From Gemmataceae bacterium (GTDB taxonomy: Bacteria; Planctomycetota; Planctomycetia; Gemmatales; Gemmataceae): a stretch of 38,806 bases of DNA. The notes beneath the pieces are model-generated. The model was not told the DNA's origin and made no database searches. It worked only from the letters and a program-made list of their open reading frames with translations. Where the stretch lies: contig JAQGHQ010000252.1 in assembly GCA_028288765.1 (NCBI GenBank), forward strand, positions 1 to 38,806. Direction: 5' to 3'. The position numbers and the translations under genes are program-made. Shown here piece by piece: positions 24,583 to 33,235 of the stretch (the stretch's first letter is position 1; each line of letters starts with the position of its first letter).

Positions 24583-24939
24583 ATGCGGTGGGGCGGATTC
24601 GCGGGGTGTGTCCTTGCGGTTCTCGCGGCCGGGTGCGGGAAGGCCGGGAAGGAGCACGGGGAGCTGACCGGGAAGGTGACGATGAACGGGCGGTCGCCCG
24701 GGGTCCTGACCCTGGTCGTGACCGGGCCGGACGGGAAGACGGCCGGCGGGAACACGAACGACGCGGGCGAGTACCGCATCCCGGACCCGCCGCAGGGGGA
24801 CCTGAAGTTCCAGGTCATCGCCCCGCGCCAGGTCGGCAAGCCGCCGGCCGTCCCGGCGAAGTACGGCAAGCAGGGGAACGGGATAACGTACTCGTACACC
24901 GGGGGAAACCAGACCTACGACATCGACCTGAAACCGTGA
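24583..24939 (+). CDS. Small lipoprotein with carboxypeptidase-regulatory-like fold
   Basis: A 118-residue exported protein. The signal peptide ends in L-A-A-G-C (Cys17 or so), a good lipobox. The rest is a beta-sandwich-like sequence: G-x-V-T-M-N-G-R-S-P, then T-N-D-A-G-E-Y-R-I-P-D-P-P-Q-G-D-L-K-F, as in carboxypeptidase regulatory-like/transthyretin-like domains. The ATG at 24583 has a strong upstream GGGGGGAGAG. It follows the DUF1559 gene by 135 nt in the same direction. Such lipoproteins are commonly found next to DUF1559 genes in planctomycetes and may be partners in a surface structure; this last point is inference. Confidence 0.82.
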   Translation: MRWGGFAGCVLAVLAAGCGKAGKEHGELTGKVTMNGRSPGVLTLVVTGPDGKTAGGNTNDAGEYRIPDPPQGDLKFQVIAPRQVGKPPAVPAKYGKQGNGITYSYTGGNQTYDIDLKP

Positions 24940-25031
24940 CCGGGCGGCGCGGCCCGCCCGCGGTGCGGCTGGGCTTCCAGGTCTCTCCCGTCTAAGATTA
25001 CCTGTGGCCCCTCACCACGGGAACCTTCATC

Positions 25032-26081
25032 ATGACCCCGCTGCAATCCCTGGTCGCCTGCGGTACCAAGCTCTGGCTCGACTCCGTGGACCCGGACGAG
25101 ATCGCCCGAAACCGGGCGTTCGGGGCGACCGGCGCCACCTCGAACCCCATCATTATCACCGACCTGATCCGGACCGGGCGGTTCGACACCGACATCAAAA
25201 CGTTCCTGGCCGCCGGGCTCGACGACGCGACCCTCGCGTGGGCGATGACCGACAAGCTGGTGAAGGCCGCCCAGGGGGTCTTCGAACCGGTCTGGCGGGA
25301 GGTCCAGGGTGACGACGGGTGGGTCAGCTTCGAGCTCGACCCGTTGCTGGAGGACGTGGCCGGCACGACGCCCGTGGCCGAACGGACGGCGAGCTACATC
25401 GAGCTCGGCCGGAAGTGGTCGGCCGGGCACAAGAACCGGATGATCAAGGTCCCGGCGACCCCGGGCGGGCTGGCGGCGCTGGAGGAACTGGTGGCGGGCG
25501 GGGTGTGCGTGAACGTCACCCTGATCTTCAGCGAGCGGCAGTACAAGATCGCGCGGGACGCGTGCTGGCGGGGCATCCAGCGGGCCGCGGACCGGAACCG
25601 CATCAAGACCGTGTACAGCATCTTCGTGAGCCGGCTCGACGTGTACACCGAGAAGGCGGTTCCGGACCTCTCACCCGCCGCGCAGGGCCAGGTCGGGATC
25701 GTGAACGCCAAGCGGATCTGGGCGCTGAACCGGCAGTTCTGGGCGGACAAGGGGCTGAAGCTGAAGCAGGAGATGATCTTCGCCAGTACCGGGACGAAGA
25801 AGAAGGAAGACCCGCCCTGGAAGTACGTCGAGGCGTTCGCCGGGAGCGACATCGAGACGAACCCGCCGGCGACCAACAAGGCGGTGCAGGAGAGCGGGCG
25901 GATCATCACGCGGCACATCGACGAGATGCCCCCGCCCGAGGTGCTGGCCGAGATCGACCGGAAGGTCGACATCCAGAAGCTCGAAGACACCCTGATGAAG
26001 GAAGGACTCGCGAAGTTCGCCGACCCGCAGAAGACGCTCCTGAAGCTGATCGCCGAGAAGCGGGCCGCCCTCAAGCCGTAA
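25032..26081 (+). CDS. Transaldolase family protein
   Basis: A 349-residue TIM-barrel enzyme of the transaldolase family, transferring a dihydroxyacetone unit between sugar phosphates in the non-oxidative pentose phosphate pathway. Signatures: L-W-L-D-S (Asp17), G-A-T-S-N-P-I near 34-40, and the Schiff-base lysine in R-M-I-K-V-P-A-T (Lys139). Later S-x-F-V-S-R-L-D and I-F-A-S-T-G-T also fit. No other pentose phosphate gene is nearby. It is convergent with the dihydrouridine synthase gene; the TAA stop (26079-26081) is the first triplet of a 22-nt inverted-repeat arm, so the extreme C terminus may have been set by insertion of that repeat. Confidence 0.93.
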   Translation: MTPLQSLVACGTKLWLDSVDPDEIARNRAFGATGATSNPIIITDLIRTGRFDTDIKTFLAAGLDDATLAWAMTDKLVKAAQGVFEPVWREVQGDDGWVSFELDPLLEDVAGTTPVAERTASYIELGRKWSAGHKNRMIKVPATPGGLAALEELVAGGVCVNVTLIFSERQYKIARDACWRGIQRAADRNRIKTVYSIFVSRLDVYTEKAVPDLSPAAQGQVGIVNAKRIWALNRQFWADKGLKLKQEMIFASTGTKKKEDPPWKYVEAFAGSDIETNPPATNKAVQESGRIITRHIDEMPPPEVLAEIDRKVDIQKLEDTLMKEGLAKFADPQKTLLKLIAEKRAALKP

Positions 26082-26154
26082 TGACTTGAGTCGTAAAGTC
26101 CACAAATTCGACTTTACGACTTTCGACCTTACGACTTTACGACTCAAGTCATTA
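26079..26154. repeat. Perfect 22-bp inverted repeat covering both convergent stop codons
   Basis: Arms 26079-26100 and 26133-26154 are exact reverse complements. The outer TAA of each arm is the stop codon of the transaldolase (plus) and of the dihydrouridine synthase (minus). The 32-nt spacer holds further GACTTTACGAC-like words. It could act as a bidirectional terminator. Its style matches the inverted repeats at 21184-21252 and 19167-19718. Confidence 0.9.
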
Positions 26155-27258
26155 CCAGTGTGAGATCGGCCCGGCGGGAACCGCGACCTGGGCCTGCTGG
26201 GTGTCCCACTCGCCCCAGTCCGCGGGCGCGCCGCCGTCGGCGAACGGGGCGATCACGTCCTCGAACTGACGGAGGTTCGAGAGCATCACCAGGGCCTGCT
26301 GCACCCGCTTCGGCAGGCGCAGGGCCCGGGTGTACCACGTCGCCACCTTGCGGAACTGGACGCACCCGTACTTCTCGTCCCCCTTCCACTCCACGAGCCG
26401 GCGCAGGTGCAGCCGCATGAACGCGAGCCGTCCGTCGTACGTCCCTCGCGGCCCGGGGTCGCCGGTGGCCACCCAGCTCGCGAACTGGCGGAAGATCCAC
26501 GGGTCGGCGAGGGCGCCGCGGCCGATCGCGACCCCGTGACAGCCGGTCTCCTCGATCATCCGGGCGGCGTCGGCCACCCCCCGGACGTCGCCGTTCCCGA
26601 ACACCGGGATCTTCTCCACCGCCTCCACCACCCGGCGGATGCCGTCGTGGTTCACGCCCCCGCCGAACCCCTGCTCACGGGTCCGGCCGTGGACGGTGAC
26701 CGCCGCCACCCCGGCCTTCTCGAACTCCCGCGCGAAGAACGGGGCCGACAGGTTCGCGTCGTCCCACCCGAGCCGCATCTTCACCGTGACCGGGACCGGG
26801 ACCGCCTCCACGACCTTGCGGACCAGCTCGACCGTCGCCCCGGTGGTGTCGCACAGGAGGGACGACCCGCCGCCGGTCTTGACCACCTTGCGGACCGGGC
26901 AGCCCATGTTGATGTCGACGCTGTCCGCGAGCCCGCGGTCGACGAGCCACCGGGCGGCGTCGGCCATCTCGCCGGGTTTGCTGCCGAAGATCTGGACGGC
27001 GAGCGGCCGGTCGGCGGGGGCGGTGGCCAGCAGGGCCATCGTCTTCTTGATACCCTCCAGGATTGCCCGGGCGTTGACGAGATCAGTGGTGCAGAGCCCG
27101 ACCCCGCCGATCTCGCGGATAGACAGCCGGAACGGGAGGTTGGTGTATCCGGCGAGCGGGGCGAGGTTGAACCGGGACGCGAGCCGGAGTGTCCCGAGGG
27201 ACAACGGCTCGCGGTACCGGGCGGGCGGCGGCGGGATGTCGGCGGTCGGGGTGGTCAT
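26152..27258 (-). CDS. dus: tRNA-dihydrouridine synthase (DusB-like)
   Basis: A 368-residue flavoenzyme that reduces uridines in tRNA D-loops using NADPH and FMN. The TIM-barrel start L-A-P-L-A-G-Y-T-N-L-P-F-R (33-44), the catalytic segment I-N-M-G-C-P-V-R-K-V (Cys120), V-K-M-R-L-G-W, V-H-G-R-T-R-E-Q, G-N-G-D-V and I-G-R-G-A-L are all in place and in order. The exact subfamily (A, B or C) cannot be fixed by eye. The length is slightly above average, with a C-terminal helical tRNA-binding domain. It is divergent from the frameshifted gene at 27324 with 65 nt between starts. Confidence 0.93.
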   Translation of the reverse strand: MTTPTADIPPPPARYREPLSLGTLRLASRFNLAPLAGYTNLPFRLSIREIGGVGLCTTDLVNARAILEGIKKTMALLATAPADRPLAVQIFGSKPGEMADAARWLVDRGLADSVDINMGCPVRKVVKTGGGSSLLCDTTGATVELVRKVVEAVPVPVTVKMRLGWDDANLSAPFFAREFEKAGVAAVTVHGRTREQGFGGGVNHDGIRRVVEAVEKIPVFGNGDVRGVADAARMIEETGCHGVAIGRGALADPWIFRQFASWVATGDPGPRGTYDGRLAFMRLHLRRLVEWKGDEKYGCVQFRKVATWYTRALRLPKRVQQALVMLSNLRQFEDVIAPFADGGAPADWGEWDTQQAQVAVPAGPISHW

Positions 27259-27323
27259 GGGGTTAAATTAAGGACCGGGTGCCGAAGGCGGAAGAGGAAC
27301 TCGTTTAACCACGGGGACGGACG

Positions 27324-27949
27324 ATGACCGAGGCCGAGTGGTTCACGACCGACGACGTGCGGAAACTGCTCGCGGGGGTGGGGCGACCCTGACCCCCCGA
27401 AAAGGTCGGTTGTTCATGGTCGCGTCGTGCCGTTTGAACTGGAACGAGATTACCGTCCCGGCCCTGCGAGAGGCGATCGACCTCGCCGAAAGGTACGCGG
27501 CTGGTGGTGCCAGTAAGCGAGAACTCGAAGTAATGTATGACACGGTCAAAGTGGTTCGCGAGTGGCAGTGCCCCGGCATCCTTGCCGCTCTCTGGCCCGA
27601 CAACCGCCAGCTGACGGAAGCGGTCGATCAGTTCTGTCGGATCGTTGATGACTGGTATCGGTACCGGCAGCCTGGGCTGCGCACGCGGGTGTTGGCTTTG
27701 TTGTTCCGCGACATCATCGGGAATCCGTTCCGGCCGGTCGCGTTCGCTCCTGACTGGCACACCTCCACCACCGTCCAACTCGCCCGGCAGATGTACGAAT
27801 CGCGGGACTTCACCCCGATGCCGATCCTGGCCGACGCCCTCCAGGACGCGGGGTGTGAGGACGACGCCATCCTCGCCCACTGCCGCGACCCGCAGGCTAC
27901 ACACATCCGCGGGTGCTGGGTGATCGATCTGGTTCTGGGGAAAGCCTGA
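27324..27949 (+). pseudogene. Gemmataceae-type hypothetical gene with an N-terminal frameshift
   Basis: The ATG at 27324 opens with M-T-E-A-E-W-F-T-T-D-D-V-R-K-L-L, the usual start of a hypothetical family I associate with Gemmata relatives, but meets a TGA at 27390-27392. The continuation (T-P-R-K-G-R-L-F-M-V-A-S-C-R onwards) is in another frame and runs to 27949. The C terminus N-P-F-R-P-V-A-F-A-P-D-W, M-P-I-L-A-D-A-L-Q-D-A-G-C and H-I-R-G-C-W-V-I-D-L-V-L-G-K is the recurring signature of the family. The function is unknown. Either a frameshift at about 27375-27390 has broken the gene, or translation begins at an internal start such as ATG 27416. The protein would be about 177 residues in the latter case. 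Confidence 0.65.
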
Positions 27950-27977
27950 CGATACCCTTCACGCAGGAGGATTCCCG

Positions 27978-29213
27978 ATGGCCACCGCCGACCTGCTCCG
28001 CCCGCCGGCCCAGACGCCACCCTGCGATCCCATCCCCCGTCTGTGGACCCCGGACGAATTCGCCCGGATGCGGGAAATGGGGTTGTTCACCGGGCGGACC
28101 ACCTCTCTCGACCGCGGCACGGTGATGGAGCACCTCCCGGACTCTGCCCGCCCGTTCGTCTTCACCCGGAGAGAGTACTACGCCCTCTGGGCCGCCGGTT
28201 TCTTCCGCAACCAGCGGGTCCAGCTCGTCGGTGGGGTCCCGGACCATCGCGTCCGCATGTCGGAGTCGCCCATGACCACCCTCGACCGCTACCGCGGCTG
28301 CCTGCTCGGGCTGGCCACCGGCGACGCCCTCGGCACGACCCTGGAGTTCAAGGACCCCGGCGAGTTCGAACCCCTTACTGACATGGTCGGCGGCGGGCCT
28401 TTCCATCTGAAACCTGGTGAGTGGACCGACGACACATCGATGGCCCTCTGTCTCGCCGAAAGCCTCGTCACGCGCGGGGAATTCGACCCTGTCCACCAGC
28501 TCGAAACCTACGTCCGCTGGTACCGCCACGGGCACATGAGCGTGAAGGGGCGGTGTTTCGACATCGGGTTCGCGACTTCGGGTGCCCTCAACCGGTTCGA
28601 GCAGCGCCGGCAGCAGTACCCCGGGTCGACCGACCCCGGGGTGGCCGGGAACGGGTCGCTGATGCGGCTCGCCCCCGCCCCCCTCGCATTCGCCAACAAC
28701 CCCGCGGTCGCGGTCCTGATGGCCGGGAACAGTTCGCGTACCACCCACGGGGCGCCGGAGTGCGTCGACGCCTGCCGATACTTCGCCGGGCTGCTCCTGG
28801 CCGCGGTCCTCGGGCTGTCGAAAGAGCAGATCCTGAACAACGACTACGAGCCGGCGGTCCAGTGCTTCCTTTCGGACCCACTCGCCCCGAAGGTGGCGGC
28901 GATCGCGGGCGGGTCGTTCAGGCGGAAGGCGCCGCCCGAAATCCGCGGGAGCGGGTACGTGATCCACACGCTGGAAGCCGCCCTGTGGGCGTTCCACACG
29001 ACGGACACGTTCCGCGACGGCGCGCTCAAGGTGGTGAACCTCGGCGAGGACGCGGACAGCACCGGGGCCGTGTACGGCCAGATCGCCGGGGCGTTCTACG
29101 GGGAGGAAGGGATACCGCCTGAGTGGCGGGCGAAACTGGCGATGCGGGACCTGATCGAACGGTTCGCCGGGCAGCTGTGCGACATGGCGTTTCCGGGCGG
29201 GCGGCCGGTATGA
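27978..29213 (+). CDS. ADP-ribosylglycohydrolase with Uma2-like N-terminal segments
   Basis: The catalytic part (residues 99-411, from the ATG at 28272) is an ADP-ribosylglycohydrolase (DraG/ARH-type), which removes ADP-ribose from proteins or small molecules using two Mg ions. Motifs: L-G-L-A-T-G-D-A-L-G (110-119), W-T-D-D-T-S-M-A-L, G-N-G-S-L-M-R-L-A-P, and G-E-D-A-D-S-T-G-A-V near the end. Upstream in the same frame are two segments resembling the start of Uma2-family proteins: R-L-W-T-P-D-E-F-x-x-M-x-E-M-G-L-F (about 21-37) and F-T-R-R-E-Y-Y-A-L-W-A-A-G-F-F (about 62-76). The upstream start at 27978 has AGGAGG before it, so the fusion could be translated; starts at 28257 or 28272 would give the enzyme alone. 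Confidence 0.85.
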   Translation: MATADLLRPPAQTPPCDPIPRLWTPDEFARMREMGLFTGRTTSLDRGTVMEHLPDSARPFVFTRREYYALWAAGFFRNQRVQLVGGVPDHRVRMSESPMTTLDRYRGCLLGLATGDALGTTLEFKDPGEFEPLTDMVGGGPFHLKPGEWTDDTSMALCLAESLVTRGEFDPVHQLETYVRWYRHGHMSVKGRCFDIGFATSGALNRFEQRRQQYPGSTDPGVAGNGSLMRLAPAPLAFANNPAVAVLMAGNSSRTTHGAPECVDACRYFAGLLLAAVLGLSKEQILNNDYEPAVQCFLSDPLAPKVAAIAGGSFRRKAPPEIRGSGYVIHTLEAALWAFHTTDTFRDGALKVVNLGEDADSTGAVYGQIAGAFYGEEGIPPEWRAKLAMRDLIERFAGQLCDMAFPGGRPV

Positions 29214-29235
29214 GCCGGCCGCCCGCCCCGCCCCG

Positions 29236-30483
29236 TCACCTCGCGCCGGCGAGCTTCACCTCCGGCGGGGCGACGAACGCCTTGCTCATCGCGTCGCACT
29301 GCTCGACCGTCATCTCGCCCTCCTGCACCCACAACCGGTACTTCACCCGCAGCGGCTTCTCGGGGGTCAGCTCGTACTCGAAGTAGTCGCCGAACCGGCC
29401 GTAGTCCCGCTCGCTCCCGCGGGCCTCGCCCGGGGTATCCGGATGGTTCATCCGCACCACCGTGTACCGCTTCCCGCCGACCACGAAGCTGATCGCGTCC
29501 CACGGCAGGTTCACCGTCTTCGGGTCCTTTCCCTTCGGGTCCCAGTTCCGGGTCTCGCCGGGCTTGCCTTTCCCGTCCGGCCGCAGGTAGTACGTCTCCT
29601 TCGCCGTCTTCTGGGCCACTTCCATGCTGGCGCGGAAGTGGAACCCCGCGTGCTGCGGGTCACCGTCCAGCTTCACGGACGGGCGGTCGGTCTTCAGGAC
29701 ACCGGCGAAGTCGATGAGCGTCCCGCCCGAAGCGGCGTAGGCGGTCAGCTCCCGCTCCTCGGTCACGAACGTCTGCCCGTCCTTGCCGTGCCACGAGATC
29801 GCCGACCGCTGCCGGCCGAGCGCCCGCCCGGCCTCCTCACTCAGCACCTTGTCGTGCTGGCTGTAGACCCCATCGGTCCCGTGCCAGATGTCGGCGGTCT
29901 TGCCGTCATAAGTGCTCTTGTTCCAGCCGAAGAACAGCCCGCGGTGGTGCGGGAACAGGTTCTCCTTGACCAGGGGGACCGCCCCGCTGGTCAGCAAGGT
30001 CTCGCCCTTGACCGGATCGAACACGTGGTGGAACGGCTTGAACGTCAGGTAGTGGTTCTTGGGGTCGTGCGGGGCGTTGCTGTACCGAAGCACCGGGCGC
30101 TTGCCGTAGCCGTAAACCAGATCGGAGTATTCGCCGGTCTTGTTGGAGAACGCGAATTCCGGCGGCGTCTTGGACTGGTCCGCCGCGACCGGCCCGACCG
30201 CGAGCTTCTCGCCGGCCTTCAGCTTCGGCAGCACGAACACAAGGTATCGCCCGCTGCCCTGCGGCTGGAGCACGGACGGGCCGACGACCTGGGCCGGGAT
30301 CGAGGTGCCGTCGGGCAGCTGGAGGGCCTTGACATCGGCCGCCGCGTCGCCGGCCGGGAACGGCACTGTACAGACGACGTTCATCTCGTCAGACTTGCCG
30401 CCGGACACGAGGCCCCACGGCCCGGCCGCGCCGACGGTCGGCACCCCGAGCAGCAGGGCGAGTGTGGAGAGCGTACGGGTCAT
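29236..30483 (-). CDS. PmoA-like (DUF6807) exported protein
   Basis: A 415-residue protein of the PmoA/DUF6807 family, frequent in planctomycetes and named only by distant similarity; it is not a demonstrated methane monooxygenase. A signal peptide (1-19, ending G-A-A-G) is followed by a beta-rich domain. The conserved F-P-H-H-R-G-L-F-F-G-W segment (about 178-188) and, later, H-A-G-F-H-F-R-A and the C-terminal E-R-D-Y-G-R-F-G-D-Y-F-E-Y are characteristic. The fold suggests carbohydrate or ligand binding, which is inference. It is convergent with the ADP-ribosylglycohydrolase gene (22 nt between stops). The upstream region is low-complexity and repeat-like. Confidence 0.82.
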   Translation of the reverse strand: MTRTLSTLALLLGVPTVGAAGPWGLVSGGKSDEMNVVCTVPFPAGDAAADVKALQLPDGTSIPAQVVGPSVLQPQGSGRYLVFVLPKLKAGEKLAVGPVAADQSKTPPEFAFSNKTGEYSDLVYGYGKRPVLRYSNAPHDPKNHYLTFKPFHHVFDPVKGETLLTSGAVPLVKENLFPHHRGLFFGWNKSTYDGKTADIWHGTDGVYSQHDKVLSEEAGRALGRQRSAISWHGKDGQTFVTEERELTAYAASGGTLIDFAGVLKTDRPSVKLDGDPQHAGFHFRASMEVAQKTAKETYYLRPDGKGKPGETRNWDPKGKDPKTVNLPWDAISFVVGGKRYTVVRMNHPDTPGEARGSERDYGRFGDYFEYELTPEKPLRVKYRLWVQEGEMTVEQCDAMSKAFVAPPEVKLAGAR

Positions 30484-31094
30484 GGGTGATCGGTGGGGTA
30501 GTAGGGTGATGAGGTCGCGGGGTAGTCGGGCCGTGAGGGTGTGGGGTGGTGAGGAGGCTCGATCTCCTTCGCCGGCTCGAAGTCCTTGTCGGTGATCCCC
30601 GGCCGAATGGGTCTTTGGCTCCGTCCAGATGTGGACAAGTTAGCGGTTGCCCTGGAACCCGGACAGCTCTTCCGGGTCTTCCTCCAGACTGGCCACCGGG
30701 AACCCGGCCGTCCAGCAGCGGATCTTGGATTCCAGCGGGGCCCCGGACGCGCGGGCCACCCGACCCCGGATCAGCGCCCATCGATTTGACGAGTGACGTG
30801 AAACGGATTTAGCCCGACGGGCATCCGTCGAACGCGCGGAAGTGGCTCGGGCCGCCAGCGACCCAGGGGTTCAACCGGGCGATGAGGCATCCAACAACAA
30901 CCTCTCGAACCAGAACCGGCGAGGACGGCGGTCGCCCGCTCGACCTTCCGCCGGGAGCCGGCCGTCAGGAGGGCGAGGTATCGGCGGATCGGGCGACCGG
31001 CGGGGTCTACCCCGGCCGGGCGGAGGACCTCGGCCGGGACGAATCCGCCCGCGCCGTCGGCTCTCCCACCGTGTAGCCGAGGAGAGGCAATCGA
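30484..31094. other. Intergenic stretch with a low-complexity G-rich tract
   Basis: No supported gene in 611 nt. Positions 30484-30556 are a G/T-rich stretch made of GGGGTAGT and GGGTGTGG-type words, resembling a single arm of the word-repeat inverted repeats elsewhere in the window, but I found no partner arm. The rest has only short proline/arginine-rich readings in all frames. The promoter of the PmoA-like gene must lie at the left end. Confidence 0.4.
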
Positions 31095-31955
31095 TCACTG
31101 CCCGGGGACGTAGACGTAGCCGTCCATCTGGCGGTTGACGATGACCGTCAGGAACGCATCGGCGACCGAAATGCTGTCGGCCACATCGGCCTCTTCAAAT
31201 CCCGCCGCGTGCAGCGCCTGGCCGCACACGAACACTTCCACGCCCGCCTTCCGAAGGGTGCGGATCAGGGCCAGGTTGGGGTTCGTGTCGGGCCCGACCC
31301 GCGCCTTGTAGACCGAGTCGGTCACGACCGCCCTGGTGGCCCCGCCGTGCAGCACCACGGCGATCTTCACGTCCCCGGCGTTCAACCCCGCCGCCCCGTA
31401 CAGGTTCAATATTCTGGCCGCCCGATCCAGCCCGGGGTTCACCTCGACGGGCTCGGCCGTGGCGGTAACGTCGAGTACGACTTTAGCCCCCTTCCTGGGT
31501 TGCTCCGCGGCCCTCGGCAGGGGCAGCACCCCGCCGAACCCGGGGATGATCGGGTGGACCAGCCCGGTCTTGACCGGGGGCGGCATCGGCCGGGCGGGGG
31601 GACCCTTCCGGTCGCCGGCCCCGGGGGACGACGGGTCGAAGCCGGCGGCCGGGAGTACCGGTGGGTTCGCGAAGGTCTCCGGCAGCTTCCCCGTGAGGCT
31701 GCCGGGGAAGGTCACGATCGCGGGGACCTCCGGGGTCGCCTGATCCTTCGGGAGTGGCTTGAATATCCCTCTCGCCTCTTTGAGCAGCTCGTCTTCCTTC
31801 GCCGGTGAGGGCGCCGGGAACGTCTCCGGTCGTGTCGGTCCCGCGGCCCGACTTGTGGCCGGGTCGAAGTGAGCCGCCAGGAGGAGGGCCGGCACGACCA
31901 GACCGAAGAGCCCGACCGGCCGCCCCAGCCGGCGGTCGAGACGCGTGGATTTCAT
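31095..31955 (-). CDS. DsrE-family-like exported protein
   Basis: A 286-residue protein with an N-terminal hydrophobic segment (about 14-30, then S-R-A-A-G) that looks like a signal peptide. A proline-rich linker (about 35-135) follows, then a C-terminal domain similar to DsrE/DsrF-like proteins: K-V-V-L-D-V-T-A-T near 150, D-V-K-I-A-V-V-L-H-G-G-A-T near 190, and G-V-E-V-F-V-C-G-Q-A-L-H-A-A-G-F near 240, with the Cys commonly found in this group. Such domains often handle sulfur or act in redox chemistry; the role here is not determined. The ATG at 31955 is chosen because GAGGGACGA precedes it. It lies 101 nt downstream of the bicupin gene and in the same direction. Confidence 0.75.
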   Translation of the reverse strand: MKSTRLDRRLGRPVGLFGLVVPALLLAAHFDPATSRAAGPTRPETFPAPSPAKEDELLKEARGIFKPLPKDQATPEVPAIVTFPGSLTGKLPETFANPPVLPAAGFDPSSPGAGDRKGPPARPMPPPVKTGLVHPIIPGFGGVLPLPRAAEQPRKGAKVVLDVTATAEPVEVNPGLDRAARILNLYGAAGLNAGDVKIAVVLHGGATRAVVTDSVYKARVGPDTNPNLALIRTLRKAGVEVFVCGQALHAAGFEEADVADSISVADAFLTVIVNRQMDGYVYVPGQ

Positions 31956-32056
31956 TCGTCCCTCGGTAATCGGCGGGCAGGGTCGAGACCGGTCTGGAGC
32001 GGGCGAGTCCATTCGCCCTTCCTCACCGGTCACCCTCAGGGCCGCGCTAATCTTTC

Positions 32057-33235
32057 CTACTGCTTCCCGTTCTTGTCCGTGATGAACACGTCCTTGCGGG
32101 GGAACTTCTCGAATAGGGAGGCCGGCTTGCCGAAGTTGGTGGCCAGCACGTCGAGCGGGTTCCCGGCCATCCATTCCGTCAGGTCGATATCCTCGTAGAT
32201 CCCGGAATTGAATCCGATCAGGACGCGACACGGCTTGTCGCTGACGTTCTCGAGCGAGTGTCCGTACCCTTGCGGGATGTAACCGACGTCGCCCTTCTCC
32301 AGCGTCTCGATCCGGTACCGCCCGCCCGAGCCGAACATCGTCACGCTGACCTTCCCTTCGAGAACATACTGCCACTCGTCGGCCGTCGGGTGCCAGTGTA
32401 GCTCCCGCAGCCCCCCCGGGACGAGCTCGAGGATCGCGCCCGTAATCGTCTTGGAGATCGGAAACTTGGTGGAATCGACCATCCACAGCTTGCCCCCCTT
32501 TGTGCTAACGAGGGGCGGATTGGCGAGGAGGCGGTGCTTGTGCGTCAGCGGCGGCCTCTTCGGCCCCGCGAGCGGGTCGGCCGCCTGCTGGGGCGGCGGC
32601 GCCCCGCGGGCGAAGTACACCTCGCTCTCCGGGAACCCGTCGAAGGTCGATTCGGGGAGGCTGAAATTCTTCGCCAGGAGCGACTTGGGGGTGTGGCCGA
32701 CCCAGTCGGTGATGCTGAACGTGCCGAACTCCGAGAAGTAGCCGTTGTCGAAGATCAGCACGAAGTGGCACGGCTCGTCGCCCAGGCACTCGAGCATGTG
32801 ACCGTGGCCGCGCGGAAAATACCACACGTCCCCCGGCTCGAAGTCATTTGTCTCCGTATACCCCCCCGGCCCCAGGACCGTCGTCCGGACCCGCCCCTGG
32901 TCCACGAACGCCCACTCGGCCGCGGTGGCGTGCCAGTGGAGCTCGCGCATGGCACCCGGCTCTATCTTCATGGACACCCCGGCGATCCCCTTGGAGATCG
33001 GCAGCTGCTCGACGGTGGCTTCCTTCCCAAAGCTGTTGCCGATCACCTTACCCTTCGACTTCTCCAGGGCGAACTTGAAGGTCGGCAGATCCTTGCCCGA
33101 CAGGAGCGGGTCGGGGACGTTGTTCATGAAGCTCGGGTCGCCGGCGGCAACGCGACCGCGTCCGCCCAGGGTCGCCGTGGCGGCCGCGAACGCCGCGGCC
33201 CCAGCCAGGAAGTCTCGGCGCTGAAGGTTGGACAT
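32057..33235 (-). CDS. Tat-exported bicupin, oxalate decarboxylase family
   Basis: A 392-residue bicupin. A twin-arginine signal (Q-R-R-D-F-L-A-G, then an Ala-rich stretch) occupies the first 32 residues, so the enzyme acts outside the cytoplasm. Both cupins keep the Mn ligands: H100, H102, E107, H146 and H280, H282, E287, H326. Arg97 corresponds to the catalytic Arg92 of the Bacillus subtilis enzyme. The lid that decides decarboxylase against oxidase activity reads S-E-F-G-T (168-172) instead of S-E-N-S-T, with the essential Glu (E169) kept. The following T-D-W-V-G-H-T-P matches the family. Expected reaction: oxalate to formate and CO2. A formate dehydrogenase gene lies 2.2 kb upstream on the same strand. 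Confidence 0.88.
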   Translation of the reverse strand: MSNLQRRDFLAGAAAFAAATATLGGRGRVAAGDPSFMNNVPDPLLSGKDLPTFKFALEKSKGKVIGNSFGKEATVEQLPISKGIAGVSMKIEPGAMRELHWHATAAEWAFVDQGRVRTTVLGPGGYTETNDFEPGDVWYFPRGHGHMLECLGDEPCHFVLIFDNGYFSEFGTFSITDWVGHTPKSLLAKNFSLPESTFDGFPESEVYFARGAPPPQQAADPLAGPKRPPLTHKHRLLANPPLVSTKGGKLWMVDSTKFPISKTITGAILELVPGGLRELHWHPTADEWQYVLEGKVSVTMFGSGGRYRIETLEKGDVGYIPQGYGHSLENVSDKPCRVLIGFNSGIYEDIDLTEWMAGNPLDVLATNFGKPASLFEKFPRKDVFITDKNGKQ

